A DNA stretch of 34,226 bases, from positions 1-34,226 of the forward strand of contig CAMYCE010000009.1 of assembly GCA_947254205.1 (NCBI GenBank), read 5' to 3'. Below, in pieces: positions 1 through 7,165 of the stretch. Position 1 is the first letter of the stretch, and every line of letters starts with the position of its first letter. Made by a program: the position numbers and the translations under genes. The DNA comes from an uncultured Prevotellaceae bacterium (GTDB taxonomy: Bacteria; Bacteroidota; Bacteroidia; Bacteroidales; Muribaculaceae). Under the pieces are notes generated by a model. The model saw only the letters and a list, made by a program, of their open reading frames with translations, was not told the DNA's origin and did not search any database.

Positions 1-724
1 AGCGTTGAATAGCAAATTCCTTGTTGGCTATCTTCATAATCTCCTCATCCGTGAGGAAACCACGGTTTACCGGCTCCAAGTGGAAGCGGTGATTAAGGAA
101 GGGATCGTGATGCAAGACACCCATTTTCTGCCCTAAGATGACAATGGTCTTAAAAGTCTTCATCGTTTTAGTTGCCGTATTGGCATTCTGTCCAACAGCT
201 GTGCGAAGATAAATATCAAATTCTCGGATAACCGTATAAGTCAGCTCTGACAGCTTGATGTCTGCTCTTCTGTAGTCGTTTTGCAGGAACTCCAAGAAGT
301 GCCGCCTGCAAACATTGTATTTTTGCAGTGTGGCAGCACTTACAGAAATGCCGACTTGTTGGGCAATATCCGCATTGTGCTTATCGAAAAGTTGCGACAG
401 GGTGTCTATATCCTCTTTTTTACCTAAGAACTCTGCCTTGATGCGTTCCAAGCACAAATCGGAGCTATCTTCCAACTTACGATAGATGTTTTGCAAGCCA
501 TTACGAATGTTGTCCAACTCGAGATTGGTACTCAGAACGTCGGTTGTACGACCTTTGAGTTTCTCATTCTCTTTGTCCCAGAGGGATTGCACTACGGCAA
601 TTCCCGTGGAACCAAGTGAAAGACGTTCGTTGTTGAGATAGATTCTCAACATCACCGGTGTCTTTCCCTCCTTGTTTACATAGTTGCTTCTAAGATAGAA
701 GACTGTTCTGAAAATTGACTTCAT
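1..724 (-). CDS. Tyrosine-type site-specific integrase, C-terminus beyond window edge
   Basis: Reading the minus strand from the ATG at 724 gives about 241 uninterrupted residues that run off position 1, so the gene is partial. It begins MKSIFRTVFYLRSNYVNKEG, the usual opening of Bacteroidales mobile-element integrases. An N-terminal arm-type DNA-binding region (about residues 10-95, with the motif LGSTGIAVVQSLWDKEN) is followed by an alpha-helical SAM-like core-binding domain (about 105-215). The catalytic domain with the Arg-His-Arg-Tyr residues would begin near the edge, where LTDEEIMKIANKEF is read, and cannot be checked. The gene points away from a tRNA-Ser gene 370 bp to the right, the classic position of an integrase whose element is inserted at a tRNA 3' end. 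Expected role: integration and excision of a conjugative or mobilizable element lying left of the window. Confidence 0.9.
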   Translation of the reverse strand, partial: MKSIFRTVFYLRSNYVNKEGKTPVMLRIYLNNERLSLGSTGIAVVQSLWDKENEKLKGRTTDVLSTNLELDNIRNGLQNIYRKLEDSSDLCLERIKAEFLGKKEDIDTLSQLFDKHNADIAQQVGISVSAATLQKYNVCRRHFLEFLQNDYRRADIKLSELTYTVIREFDIYLRTAVGQNANTATKTMKTFKTIVILGQKMGVLHHDPFLNHRFHLEPVNRGFLTDEEIMKIANKEFAIQR

Positions 725-741
725 ACTTTGCTTGTTTTTAA

Positions 742-944
742 TTGTAGCCAATAACAGAGAAATTGTAGCCGGACAGATGGCTGATTGTAGCCAAAAGTCC
801 ATTGTTTCAATCTCTGTAGACCGGCTACAAAGTTCTACATAATTATTTGAATAACAGCAAAATACAAGTACTCTAAACGAACTCTATACGAACTCTTGGC
901 TACAATTTTTGGGAGGCTCAAAAAAGTGTAGCCAGATTGTAGCC
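742..944. repeat. Phased TTGTAGCC repeats, probable integrase or excisionase sites
   Basis: The octamer TTGTAGCC occurs exactly at 742-749, 763-770, 785-792 and 937-944. Its complement GGCTACAA occurs at 823-830 and 898-905, and one variant, GTGTAGCC, at 926-933. The first three starts are 21 and 22 bp apart (two helical turns) and the last pair 11 bp apart (one turn), so copies face the same side of the helix. Phased, mixed-orientation octamers beside an integrase gene fit arm-type binding sites of a tyrosine recombinase. The function is inferred. Confidence 0.7.
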
Positions 945-982
945 ACAGAAGAGTATTTTGGGCATTCATACGACCTTTTTAC

Positions 983-1087
983 GTACTCTGAAAGCTTGAA
1001 TGGGCATAAAATAAAAGTGTCGTAACTCCTTGAAATTACGACACTTACAGATTTTTGAAGTTTTTGTCTACTCATTTTACAGAGTAC
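983..1087. repeat. Nested inverted repeats next to the tRNA-Ser 3' end
   Basis: The outer arms GTACTCTG (983-990) and CAGAGTAC (1080-1087) flank a perfect 11-bp inverted repeat, AAGTGTCGTAA at 1015-1025 and its complement at 1036-1046, with a 10-nt loop. The right outer arm ends 6 bp from the tRNA. The inner hairpin could be a terminator for the tRNA transcript; the outer repeats could be core-type integrase sites. Both roles are inferred. Confidence 0.55.
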
Positions 1088-1093
1088 TTCAAG

Positions 1094-1178
1094 CGGAGAG
1101 AGAGGGATTCGAACCCCCGGAAGCTCTCACTTCAACGGTTTTCAAGACCGCCGCAATCGACCACTCTGCCATCTCTCC
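1094..1178 (-). tRNA. tRNA-Ser(UGA)
   Basis: The minus strand folds as a class II tRNA of 85 nt. The acceptor arms GGAGAGA and TCTCTCC pair, with discriminator G at 1094. The anticodon loop CTTGAAA carries TGA, which reads UCA serine codons. A variable arm typical of serine tRNAs and the T-loop GGTTCGAATCC follow. CCA is not encoded. Its 3' end abuts the integrase-bearing element, so it is the likely attachment site; the tRNA is intact, meaning any 3' segment was restored by the insertion. Confidence 0.96.
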
Positions 1179-1272
1179 AAATCAATCTTGAATAGCGTCT
1201 CGAACTCTCAATGCCTTTGAAAGGCATTGGGGAGCCGGTCATGCTCCGAGACGTTGTTGCTATTCGCAATTG
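1179..1272 (-). ncRNA. Structured leader of the tRNA-Ser transcript (branched fold)
   Basis: Between the predicted start near 1273 and the tRNA, the minus-strand RNA can form a closed three-way junction. The closing helix has two parts: GAATAG (1265-1260) with CTATTC (1195-1190), and CGTCTCG (1253-1247) with CGAGACG (1202-1196), separated by a one-sided bulge. Two hairpins lie inside: GGAGC/GCTCC (1247-1243 and 1235-1231, sharing G1247 with the closing helix) and CAATGCC/GGCATTG around 1228-1208. I do not recognise a known family. It may guide 5' processing of the tRNA precursor or be a small RNA in its own right. Confidence 0.5.
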
Positions 1273-1279
1273 ACGGGTG

Positions 1280-1310
1280 CAAAGGTAGGTGATTATTTGT
1301 TTAGATGCAA
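1280..1310 (-). promoter_or_regulatory. Promoter of tRNA-Ser transcript
   Basis: On the minus strand TTG (1310-1308) is followed after 20 bp by TACCTTTG (1287-1280), matching the Bacteroidetes TTG-N19-21-TAnnTTTG consensus. The start is expected near 1273, about 95 nt before the tRNA. Confidence 0.7.
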
Positions 1311-1375
1311 GTTTTTGACTCGTTTTTTGTGTTTTTTTTATTTCTAAATTTCACTTTCCCTTTGTTGACAAATTG

Positions 1376-1421
1376 TAGTAAAAATTAGCTCCCTTGTCAA
1401 TTCTCTTGATGCAAGGGAGCT
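1376..1421 (-). terminator. Rho-independent terminator of the T9SS-tailed protein gene
   Basis: AGCTCCCTTG (1387-1396) pairs with CAAGGGAGCT (1412-1421). On the minus strand the stem is followed by AATTTTTACT. It lies about 57 bp downstream of the stop at 1478. Confidence 0.75.
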
Positions 1422-1477
1422 GTGGTAATATTCAATTATCTTTGAATAGATAAATTAAAGAGATAGGGGTGTGGAGG

Positions 1478-2620
1478 TTACTTCACCACTTTGGTAGAGG
1501 AGTGTGAACCGTCGGTGTAGGTAGTCACCACAATGTTCATGCCATCAAAGGGTTGGTTGCTCTCGATGCCTTGTGGGTTCACATATTTCACGCCGGCAAC
1601 AGCCTTTTGTGCGTTCACGTTTTCAACACCAGTGCTTGCAGGGAGTTCAAACTTATAGGTGCGAATGCCCAAGCCTGGCACATATTGATAGATTGTTGCC
1701 ACTTTTTCTTGAGCGTTGGCTTCAACATTGAGCCAGTTGGCTTGAATGCCGTTGGGGTTGGCCGCTACTGTCGAAGGGGATTCCAGTACGGCTTCTGCGC
1801 CAGCAACCATTCCGTTTTCGCCAGCGGTGAGCTCGGCAATGGCAAAGGCATCTTGATAGTTGGGTGTGGTGGGATAAACAATAAAGTTCTTCCCGCCCAA
1901 GGCAAATGCCATGGCACCATTGGAAGCTCCCTTTTTGGGCAAGGTGAGGGGAGAGACTTTGACGTTCCCGCCATCGTCAATGAGGTCGAGAGGTTTGGCA
2001 TTGCGAGTCACAAAGAGGAAGTGCTCGTCGCCATTGGCATCTATCCAAGTGTTGGTCACGGTCGAAGATGTGAAAGTGGCACCTGTAATGGCTTCTCCAA
2101 AACTGTCATCGGCATTCACCACACCACCCTTCACGTTGATGATGCCCAGCTCTGTGCTTTTGTCGCCCGAAGCAGCCAGCACGCCCTCTTGAAGCAAGTT
2201 GCCTAGTGCCACGCCAAAGAAGTCGCAACGGCCTTTGATGAGCTCAGGAATGGTCAAGTCTTTGGAAGTAGCGCCGTCGGCTGAAATCACTTTGATTTGG
2301 GCTGTGTCGGTTCTAAATGCTCCCGGAAACTTGTTTACACCCACAATGATGTTGCCTGCATGGTCATAGCTAATGGCGGTTGATGGCCCGGAGGGGGCAA
2401 ACACCTTGTGGAGCGTACCATCGGTGTTGTAGATTTCGACTTGCTTGGTAGCCTTGTTTTGAATGTAGAACTTGCCATTCATGCCAAAGCCTTGACGCAC
2501 CTCGTTGGTTGCAAGCGTTGCAGGGAGTTTTGCATCGGTGAGCTTGGTGAGAGTGGGATTTTGTACTTGTGCCGAGGCCATCATGGTGGCACATGCAGCG
2601 AGAAGTAAAATTTTCTTCAT
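1478..2620 (-). CDS. Secreted beta-propeller-like protein with T9SS-type C-terminal tail
   Basis: 380 residues. It starts with a signal peptide (MKKILLLAACATMMASAQ, cleavage near residue 18). The body consists of repeated beta-strand blocks such as YNTDGTLHKVF and ISYDHAGNIIVGVNKF, which suggest a beta-propeller, possibly related to DUF4623-type proteins; that assignment is weak. The last 50 residues, including VKYVNPQGIESNQPFDGMNI and the end VVTTYTDGSHSSTKVVK, resemble the C-terminal sorting domain of Bacteroidales type IX secretion substrates. The protein is therefore probably exported across the outer membrane and surface-anchored or released. It has its own promoter and terminator and so is monocistronic. 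Its biological target cannot be told from sequence. Confidence 0.8.
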   Translation of the reverse strand: MKKILLLAACATMMASAQVQNPTLTKLTDAKLPATLATNEVRQGFGMNGKFYIQNKATKQVEIYNTDGTLHKVFAPSGPSTAISYDHAGNIIVGVNKFPGAFRTDTAQIKVISADGATSKDLTIPELIKGRCDFFGVALGNLLQEGVLAASGDKSTELGIINVKGGVVNADDSFGEAITGATFTSSTVTNTWIDANGDEHFLFVTRNAKPLDLIDDGGNVKVSPLTLPKKGASNGAMAFALGGKNFIVYPTTPNYQDAFAIAELTAGENGMVAGAEAVLESPSTVAANPNGIQANWLNVEANAQEKVATIYQYVPGLGIRTYKFELPASTGVENVNAQKAVAGVKYVNPQGIESNQPFDGMNIVVTTYTDGSHSSTKVVK

Positions 2621-2701
2621 AGCTTTAATTAAATTAGTTATTATTGATATTTTCTAAATTTCTCCGGTTTTAAAAATTATAGTTGTTTTTTTAAAACATG
2701 G

Positions 2702-2732
2702 TAAATGTATGAAATATTATGCTTGAAAACAA
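2702..2732 (-). promoter_or_regulatory. Promoter of the T9SS-tailed protein gene
   Basis: On the minus strand TTG (2732-2730), a 20-bp spacer and TACATTTA (2709-2702) match the Bacteroidetes consensus except for the last base. This leaves a leader of about 75 nt before the ATG at 2620. Confidence 0.5.
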
Positions 2733-2752
2733 ATATTTTTGCCATAAATGCT

Positions 2753-2760
2753 TACTTTTG
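2753..2760 (+). promoter_or_regulatory. -7 box for the gene at 2778
   Basis: TACTTTTG fits TAnnTTTG. Transcription would start near 2766, downstream of the ATG at 2748, which is why the ATG at 2778 is preferred for the next gene. No well-spaced TTG is obvious. Confidence 0.45.
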
Positions 2761-2777
2761 GGAAAAAAAGACAAAAG

Positions 2778-3524
2778 ATGAGCTCTAAAAAGTGGATTTT
2801 AAGCGGTATTTTGCCCATGTGTTTCATGGCAGGGCACAGCCAAGTGACAGGTGCAAAAGTTGCACCATCGCTTGAAGTGAAAGAGGTTGAGGCCTGTGGT
2901 CATCGCTACCAAGTGATGTTGCCTCATGGCAATTGTGATGTGGAATTTAGCGTGCAACGTCCATCAGCCCACGATGATAGCGTGTTGCTCAGTGTTGCTG
3001 CGGCTTTCACGGGCGAAGATTTGGTCACAGTGTGTGGCGACCATATTGTTGGTGGTAAGCCTCTGCAAGGCTATGCCGATGTCACCACAACAGGGCACCT
3101 CTTGAGCCATGCAGGGCAAGTGTCGATTAAGCCCAACAGCCAGTTGAGCCAATCGATGCAGGTGGCCGTTGACGGGCAAGGCTACCTTTTTCAGCAATGT
3201 TTAATTGTTGATGGAGGAGTGGGCATGACGAGCCACATTCCTCAAGCTATTCTCGATCGTTGCGCCTGCATCATCTATCGCGCTGCTTGTGTTTTTAGCG
3301 ATGGCAAGTTTGGCGTGGTGCAAGGCATCGATGAGCAATATCCCAATGAGTTTGTGGCCGGCTTGGTGGCAATGGGCGTTGATCGCGCCCTATATCTCGA
3401 TATGGGCACTTGGGCCTATGGCTGGTATCGCACCCATGCAGGAGCAAAGCCTGTGGACTTGTCGCCATGCTTCGACAACACTGCCCATCAGAGCAATTGG
3501 CTCGTCGTTAAACAACGCAAGTAG
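2778..3524 (+). CDS. Secreted protein of unknown function, possible phosphodiester glycosidase (NAGPA-like) fold
   Basis: 248 residues from MSSKKWILSGILPMCFMAG, which reads as a signal peptide ending near the Gln of AGHSQ. An in-frame ATG at 2748 would add ten residues but lies upstream of the predicted transcription start. The C-terminal half has a run resembling NAGPA/phosphodiester glycosidase proteins: a short strand with Gly (SDGKFGVVQGI), then EFVAGLVAMGVDRALYLDMG, comparable to the family's block where a helix with Gly-Val/Ala precedes Ala-Leu-x-Leu-Asp-Gly/Met-Gly. The full family signature is not clear, so this is a hint only. It is divergent from the T9SS-tailed gene and followed by pepO on the same strand after 176 bp. 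Confidence 0.75.
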   Translation: MSSKKWILSGILPMCFMAGHSQVTGAKVAPSLEVKEVEACGHRYQVMLPHGNCDVEFSVQRPSAHDDSVLLSVAAAFTGEDLVTVCGDHIVGGKPLQGYADVTTTGHLLSHAGQVSIKPNSQLSQSMQVAVDGQGYLFQQCLIVDGGVGMTSHIPQAILDRCACIIYRAACVFSDGKFGVVQGIDEQYPNEFVAGLVAMGVDRALYLDMGTWAYGWYRTHAGAKPVDLSPCFDNTAHQSNWLVVKQRK

Positions 3525-3598
3525 TTGATTTCTTTGTTGATTAAGCTGTTTTCTCGTTAATTCTTGATGACGGAGTAGACTATTAGCACTTTTTTTAT

Positions 3599-3606
3599 TA
3601 CTTTTG
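3599..3606 (+). promoter_or_regulatory. -7 box upstream of pepO
   Basis: TACTTTTG fits TAnnTTTG about 95 bp before the ATG at 3701; no well-spaced TTG is seen. The 3525-3700 gap holds no gene. Confidence 0.4.
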
Positions 3607-3700
3607 TTGTCGAAGTACATGATTATTGGCACAAGGTTATACGGTAAACCTTTGTGAAAAGAAACTATTTAAATTCTAAAATACAAATACATTTTTTGTA

Positions 3701-5719
3701 ATGAAACTTAAACCCTTTATTCTCATGGCAGGTGTCACATTGATGGCGACAACCGTTGGTGCTCAAAAGCACGGCTTAGATCCTGCCGACATGAACCTTA
3801 GTGTTTCACCCGGAGAAGATTTCTATGAGTATGCAGGCGGAGGTTGGCTCAAAGCCCACCCTCTCACAGCCGAGTATTCGACCTATGGCGTGTTTAACGA
3901 CTTGGCCGAAACCAACCGCAAGCAATTGTTGCAGTTGCTCGACGACCTCAACAAAACTCCTCAAAAGTTTGGCACCAATGGTCAAAAGGTGATCGACTTC
4001 TACAACATGGCCATGGACAGCGTGCGCCTCAACAAAGAGGGAGCTCAACCCATGATGGCCGACTTGAATCGCGTGAAAGGCTTCAAGAAAGCCAATCTCA
4101 CTGCCGAAGTTGCCCACATGCACATGAACCTTGGCAATCCATTCTTTGGCATTGGCGTGCAACCCGACATGAAAAACAGTAGCCTCAATGTGCTCTACAT
4201 GGAAGGTGGCACCATGACGTTGCCCGACCGCGACTACTATCTCAACACCGATGCCGACAGCAAGAAAGTGCAACAGCAATATCGCAACTACTTGACGAAG
4301 ATTTTCACCTTGAGTGGCTATAGCAAAGCCGATGCTCAAGCTGCAGCCAAGTTGATTTATGGCATGGAATATGAGTTTGCCAAGGCCAGCATGAGCCGTG
4401 CCGAAGCTCGCGACTACACCAAGCAATACAACATCTACACCGTTGAAAAACTGCAAAAGGAATATCCTGCAGTTAACTGGAAACAATATTTCGACCTCAT
4501 GGGCTTGCCCACAGTGAAACAAGTGATTTTGAGCGAACCCAAAGTGATGGCCGTGGCTCAAAAATTCATGAGCACCATGAGCGAAAAAAACATGCGCCTT
4601 TATCTTGCCTACAATGTGATTGCAAGCGGAATGGGCAACTTGAGTGATGCCTATCGTGATGCAAGCTTCGACTTCTTTGGTCGCACATTGAGTGGTCAAA
4701 AGGAGCAAAAACCTCGCTGGAAACGTGCCATGGGCTATCCCAACGGCATGCTGGGCGAAGCTCTTGGACAGGTGTATGTGGCCAAATATTTCCCAGCCGA
4801 CTCTAAGGCCAAGATGATTAAACTCATTGGCAACTTGCGCAAGTCGCTTGCTCAACACATTGCCAACCTCACATGGATGAGCGATAGCACCAAGATTAAT
4901 GCTCTTGTGAAGTTGAACACCTATACCGTGAAGGTGGGCTACCCTGACAAGTGGAAGGACTATAGCAACCTCACTATCGACCCCAAGCTCTCGCTCTATG
5001 ACAACGTGAAGGCCTATAGCTTGTGGGCCACCAAGCGCAATCTCGAAAAGATGGGTAAGAATGTAGACCGTGAAGAGTGGGGCATGTCGCCACAAACTAT
5101 CAATGCCTACTACAACCCACAAAACAACGAAATCGTGTTCCCAGCGGCCATTTTGCAAGCACCCTTCTTTGATCCCGAAGCCGACGATGCAACCAACTAT
5201 GGCGCAATTGGCGTGGTGATTGGTCACGAAATGACTCATGGATTCGACGACCAAGGTCGCATGTTTGATGCCGAGGGCAACATGGTTGACTGGTGGACTG
5301 CCAACGATGCCAAGAAGTTTACCGAAAGTGCCGAAAAGCTTGCAGCTCAATTCGACCAAATCGAATTGCTCAAGGGCTTGAAGGCCAATGGCCACCTCAC
5401 ACTGGGTGAGAATATTGCCGACCAAGGTGGCTTGCGTGTTGCCTATGATGCCTTCCGCACCACACAACAATATCAAGAGGGCAAGAAAATTGATGGTTTC
5501 ACACCCGCACAACGTTTCTACTTGAGCTATGGTCGCATTTGGGCCGAAAACCGCACCGACCAAGCTACATTCCAGCAAACCAAGAGCGATCCTCACTCAA
5601 TTGGTCGCTATCGTGTGAATGCCACTTTGCGCAACATCGACACATTCTTTGAAGCATTTGGCATCAAGAGTGGCGACAAGTTGTGGCTCGATCCAGCACA
5701 ACGTGCAATTATTTGGTAA
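3701..5719 (+). CDS. pepO: M13 family zinc metalloendopeptidase (neprilysin/PepO type)
   Basis: 672 residues, the normal size of bacterial M13 peptidases. A signal peptide (MKLKPFILMAGVTLMATTVGAQ) exports it to the periplasm or surface. The N-terminal M13 domain begins PGEDFYEYAGGGWL. The catalytic domain has NAYYNPQNNEIVFPAAIL near residue 468, the zinc motif HEMTH at 509-513, and ENIAD starting at Glu570, which provides the third zinc ligand. The family's C-terminal end is replaced by DKLWLDPAQRAIIW, without the CxxW ending of animal neprilysins. It cleaves peptides of limited size; the natural substrate is unknown. It is followed by a terminator and then a lipoprotein gene. Confidence 0.96.
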   Translation: MKLKPFILMAGVTLMATTVGAQKHGLDPADMNLSVSPGEDFYEYAGGGWLKAHPLTAEYSTYGVFNDLAETNRKQLLQLLDDLNKTPQKFGTNGQKVIDFYNMAMDSVRLNKEGAQPMMADLNRVKGFKKANLTAEVAHMHMNLGNPFFGIGVQPDMKNSSLNVLYMEGGTMTLPDRDYYLNTDADSKKVQQQYRNYLTKIFTLSGYSKADAQAAAKLIYGMEYEFAKASMSRAEARDYTKQYNIYTVEKLQKEYPAVNWKQYFDLMGLPTVKQVILSEPKVMAVAQKFMSTMSEKNMRLYLAYNVIASGMGNLSDAYRDASFDFFGRTLSGQKEQKPRWKRAMGYPNGMLGEALGQVYVAKYFPADSKAKMIKLIGNLRKSLAQHIANLTWMSDSTKINALVKLNTYTVKVGYPDKWKDYSNLTIDPKLSLYDNVKAYSLWATKRNLEKMGKNVDREEWGMSPQTINAYYNPQNNEIVFPAAILQAPFFDPEADDATNYGAIGVVIGHEMTHGFDDQGRMFDAEGNMVDWWTANDAKKFTESAEKLAAQFDQIELLKGLKANGHLTLGENIADQGGLRVAYDAFRTTQQYQEGKKIDGFTPAQRFYLSYGRIWAENRTDQATFQQTKSDPHSIGRYRVNATLRNIDTFFEAFGIKSGDKLWLDPAQRAIIW

Positions 5720-5756
5720 TTGATAAACCTGTAGCTTGTCTACATTTAAATTTATA

Positions 5757-5790
5757 AATTGGGAGCGTGGTAGCAATGCTCCCAATTTTT
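5757..5790 (+). terminator. Terminator after pepO
   Basis: AATTGGGAGC (5757-5766) pairs with GCTCCCAATT (5778-5787), followed by TTT. It lies only 22 bp before the next ATG, so it may also set readthrough into the lipoprotein gene. Confidence 0.8.
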
Positions 5791-5812
5791 AGCTTGATAA
5801 AGAAAGTAACCA

Positions 5813-6385
5813 ATGAAAAATTGTTTTTATTGTCTTATAGCTCTGTTTGGCTTTATGCTTGTGGAATTGTCGAGTTGTGGCAAAAGTGCCGAAGAGAAAG
5901 CGGCAATCAAGGCTCATGAAGACTCGGTGAGAATTGCCGACTCAACCCGTGTGGCCGACTCTATTTTTGCTGCACAAACTCAAGATATGCTGGCTGCCGA
6001 CACTTTCATGGCCAATAGGCTCGACTCGTTGCGACGTGTGCAGGTTTTGGCTCGCACACAATCACAGCAGGCCAAGGTGAGATTTGTGAAAGAGGTGATG
6101 GCACGCTACATCGCCACCTTAAATAAAGGAGGCAATGTGAGCACAGCTTTGGGGAGCGATGCAAGCAATCAAGTGGTGAGTGCCCTTGCTGCTGTGAATG
6201 GTGGTCCATCTACTGCTATGCAAGACACGACAGGGCGGCAGGCAACCTATGCCTTGCTCGGTGTGTCGACTGCAGGAGAACCCGATTGGGTGGTGTGTGC
6301 ATGGAAAAAAGGCACGAAACGCGTGATTAAGCACATGAAGGTTGTGCTCAATGTGCGCAAATTCCGCATCGAAGAGTTGCGATAA
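5813..6385 (+). CDS. Lipoprotein of unknown function with N-terminal helical region
   Basis: 190 residues. The signal sequence ends in the lipobox LSSC (Cys22), so the mature protein should be lipid-anchored. Residues 25-90 are rich in Ala, Glu, Asp and Arg with heptad-like spacing (EDSVRIADSTRVADSIFAAQ), suggesting a coiled coil. The C-terminal part, with TYALLGVSTAGEPDWVVCAW and a basic end, looks like a small folded domain I cannot name. It follows pepO closely on the same strand and is convergent with the FKBP lipoprotein gene, separated from it by two strong hairpins. No function is claimed. Confidence 0.8.
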   Translation: MKNCFYCLIALFGFMLVELSSCGKSAEEKAAIKAHEDSVRIADSTRVADSIFAAQTQDMLAADTFMANRLDSLRRVQVLARTQSQQAKVRFVKEVMARYIATLNKGGNVSTALGSDASNQVVSALAAVNGGPSTAMQDTTGRQATYALLGVSTAGEPDWVVCAWKKGTKRVIKHMKVVLNVRKFRIEELR

Positions 6386-6434
6386 ATAAAACCTGCCACA
6401 TGTTGGTTTAATAGCCTGTATATAAGCAAGGTGA

Positions 6435-6464
6435 GGCGAAACCGATGCATGCATCGGTTTCGCC
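6435..6464. terminator. Perfect 30-bp palindrome, likely bidirectional terminator
   Basis: GGCGAAACCGATGCA at 6435-6449 is followed directly by its exact complement through 6464. As RNA it forms a very stable hairpin in either direction. The tract after it on the plus strand (AACTGAGAAAAAA) lacks U, so termination on that strand is less certain. Confidence 0.55.
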
Positions 6465-6494
6465 AACTGAGAAAAAACGGGTGAGCCTTAAAAC

Positions 6495-6549
6495 TGCAAC
6501 GAGAGTGAATTGAAAGGGCACAAGTGTCCAGCAATTCACTCTCGTTGCA
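6495..6549. terminator. Long hairpin between convergent lipoprotein genes
   Basis: TGCAACGAGAGTGAATTG (6495-6512) is repeated as its exact complement at 6532-6549, with a 19-nt loop that holds a small inverted repeat (GGCAC/GTGTC). It ends 19 bp from the FKBP stop and would terminate both converging transcripts. Confidence 0.65.
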
Positions 6550-6568
6550 ACTTCTATGAGTTGCTATT

Positions 6569-7135
6569 TCAGTTTAGCGTTGGTTTCTTTTTCTCGTAGG
6601 CTGCAATATCCACCAGTTTAATGTTGAAAACAAGTGTGGAGAAACCTTTGACGCCTCCAAATGTGGTGGGGCCATAGCCCATCGACTGTGGAATCACAAC
6701 CTCGCAACTATCGCCCACGTGCATGTTGGTGAGTGCCACTGCCCAGCCGGCAATCACAGTTCCCGACGTGAGTTTGGTGCGGAATATGCTATCGGCAGGG
6801 GTTGTGCGTTTATAAGACGAGTCGAGTGGAGCACCATTATAGAGGTTGAGTTTATACTTCACATCAACTGTTGAGGTGTAAAGTGGTTTCAGGTTGTTTT
6901 TGGTGAGATTGGTGTCGTTGTGCCAATGCACCAGCACTTGAGCACTGCTATCCCAAGCCGCAGTCACCGCTTTAAAGTAGTTGCTGCCATCTGAATTTTT
7001 GCGCTGTTTTTGTTGCTCATAGAAAGCCTCATTGGCCTTGCGCCATGTGTTGTCGACTTTATTTTCTCCTAAACACGAGGTGAGAAGAACTGTGGCTGTG
7101 CACACGAGCAAGCATATAAGTGGAAAACGTTTCAT
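6569..7135 (-). CDS. FKBP-type peptidyl-prolyl isomerase lipoprotein
   Basis: 188 residues. The signal sequence ends in LLTSC (Cys21), a lipobox. The C-terminal half (about residues 75-180) is FKBP-like, with YNGAPLDSSY, the helix GTVIAGWAVALTNMHVGD, and the family signature around CEVVIPQSMGYG ending in STLVFNIKLVDI. Expected activity is cis-trans isomerisation of prolyl bonds in exported proteins; several canonical active-site aromatics are changed, so catalysis is uncertain. It lies 30 bp downstream of glyS on the same strand and is probably co-transcribed with it. Confidence 0.9.
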   Translation of the reverse strand: MKRFPLICLLVCTATVLLTSCLGENKVDNTWRKANEAFYEQQKQRKNSDGSNYFKAVTAAWDSSAQVLVHWHNDTNLTKNNLKPLYTSTVDVKYKLNLYNGAPLDSSYKRTTPADSIFRTKLTSGTVIAGWAVALTNMHVGDSCEVVIPQSMGYGPTTFGGVKGFSTLVFNIKLVDIAAYEKKKPTLN

Positions 7136-7165
7136 CTATTGTTCTAATTTATATAGCAGTGGGGG

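Larger units (their letters stand above)
725..1093. other. Non-coding end of the integrative element (attachment region)
   Basis: About 370 bp between the integrase start and the tRNA-Ser 3' end. I see no convincing gene. It is AT-rich and contains the TTGTAGCC repeats, a tandem CGAACTCT pair near 878-895 and two nested inverted repeats, all described separately. This is what the terminal att region of a tRNA-integrated element is expected to contain. The exact att core cannot be set because the other end of the element lies outside the window. Confidence 0.6.

Noticed and set aside
742..944. Possible CRISPR array from the short repeats
   Set aside because: The repeats are only 8 bp, occur in both directions and have no spacer units of uniform length.
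884..1075. 63-codon minus-strand frame in the att region
   Set aside because: It runs through the TTGTAGCC repeats and an inverted repeat, has no promoter box or recognisable motif, and its composition looks random.
3806..5596. 596-codon frame antisense to pepO
   Set aside because: It lies wholly inside a certain gene on the other strand; its His/Val-rich composition is what the complement of biased codons gives, and it has no recognisable domain.
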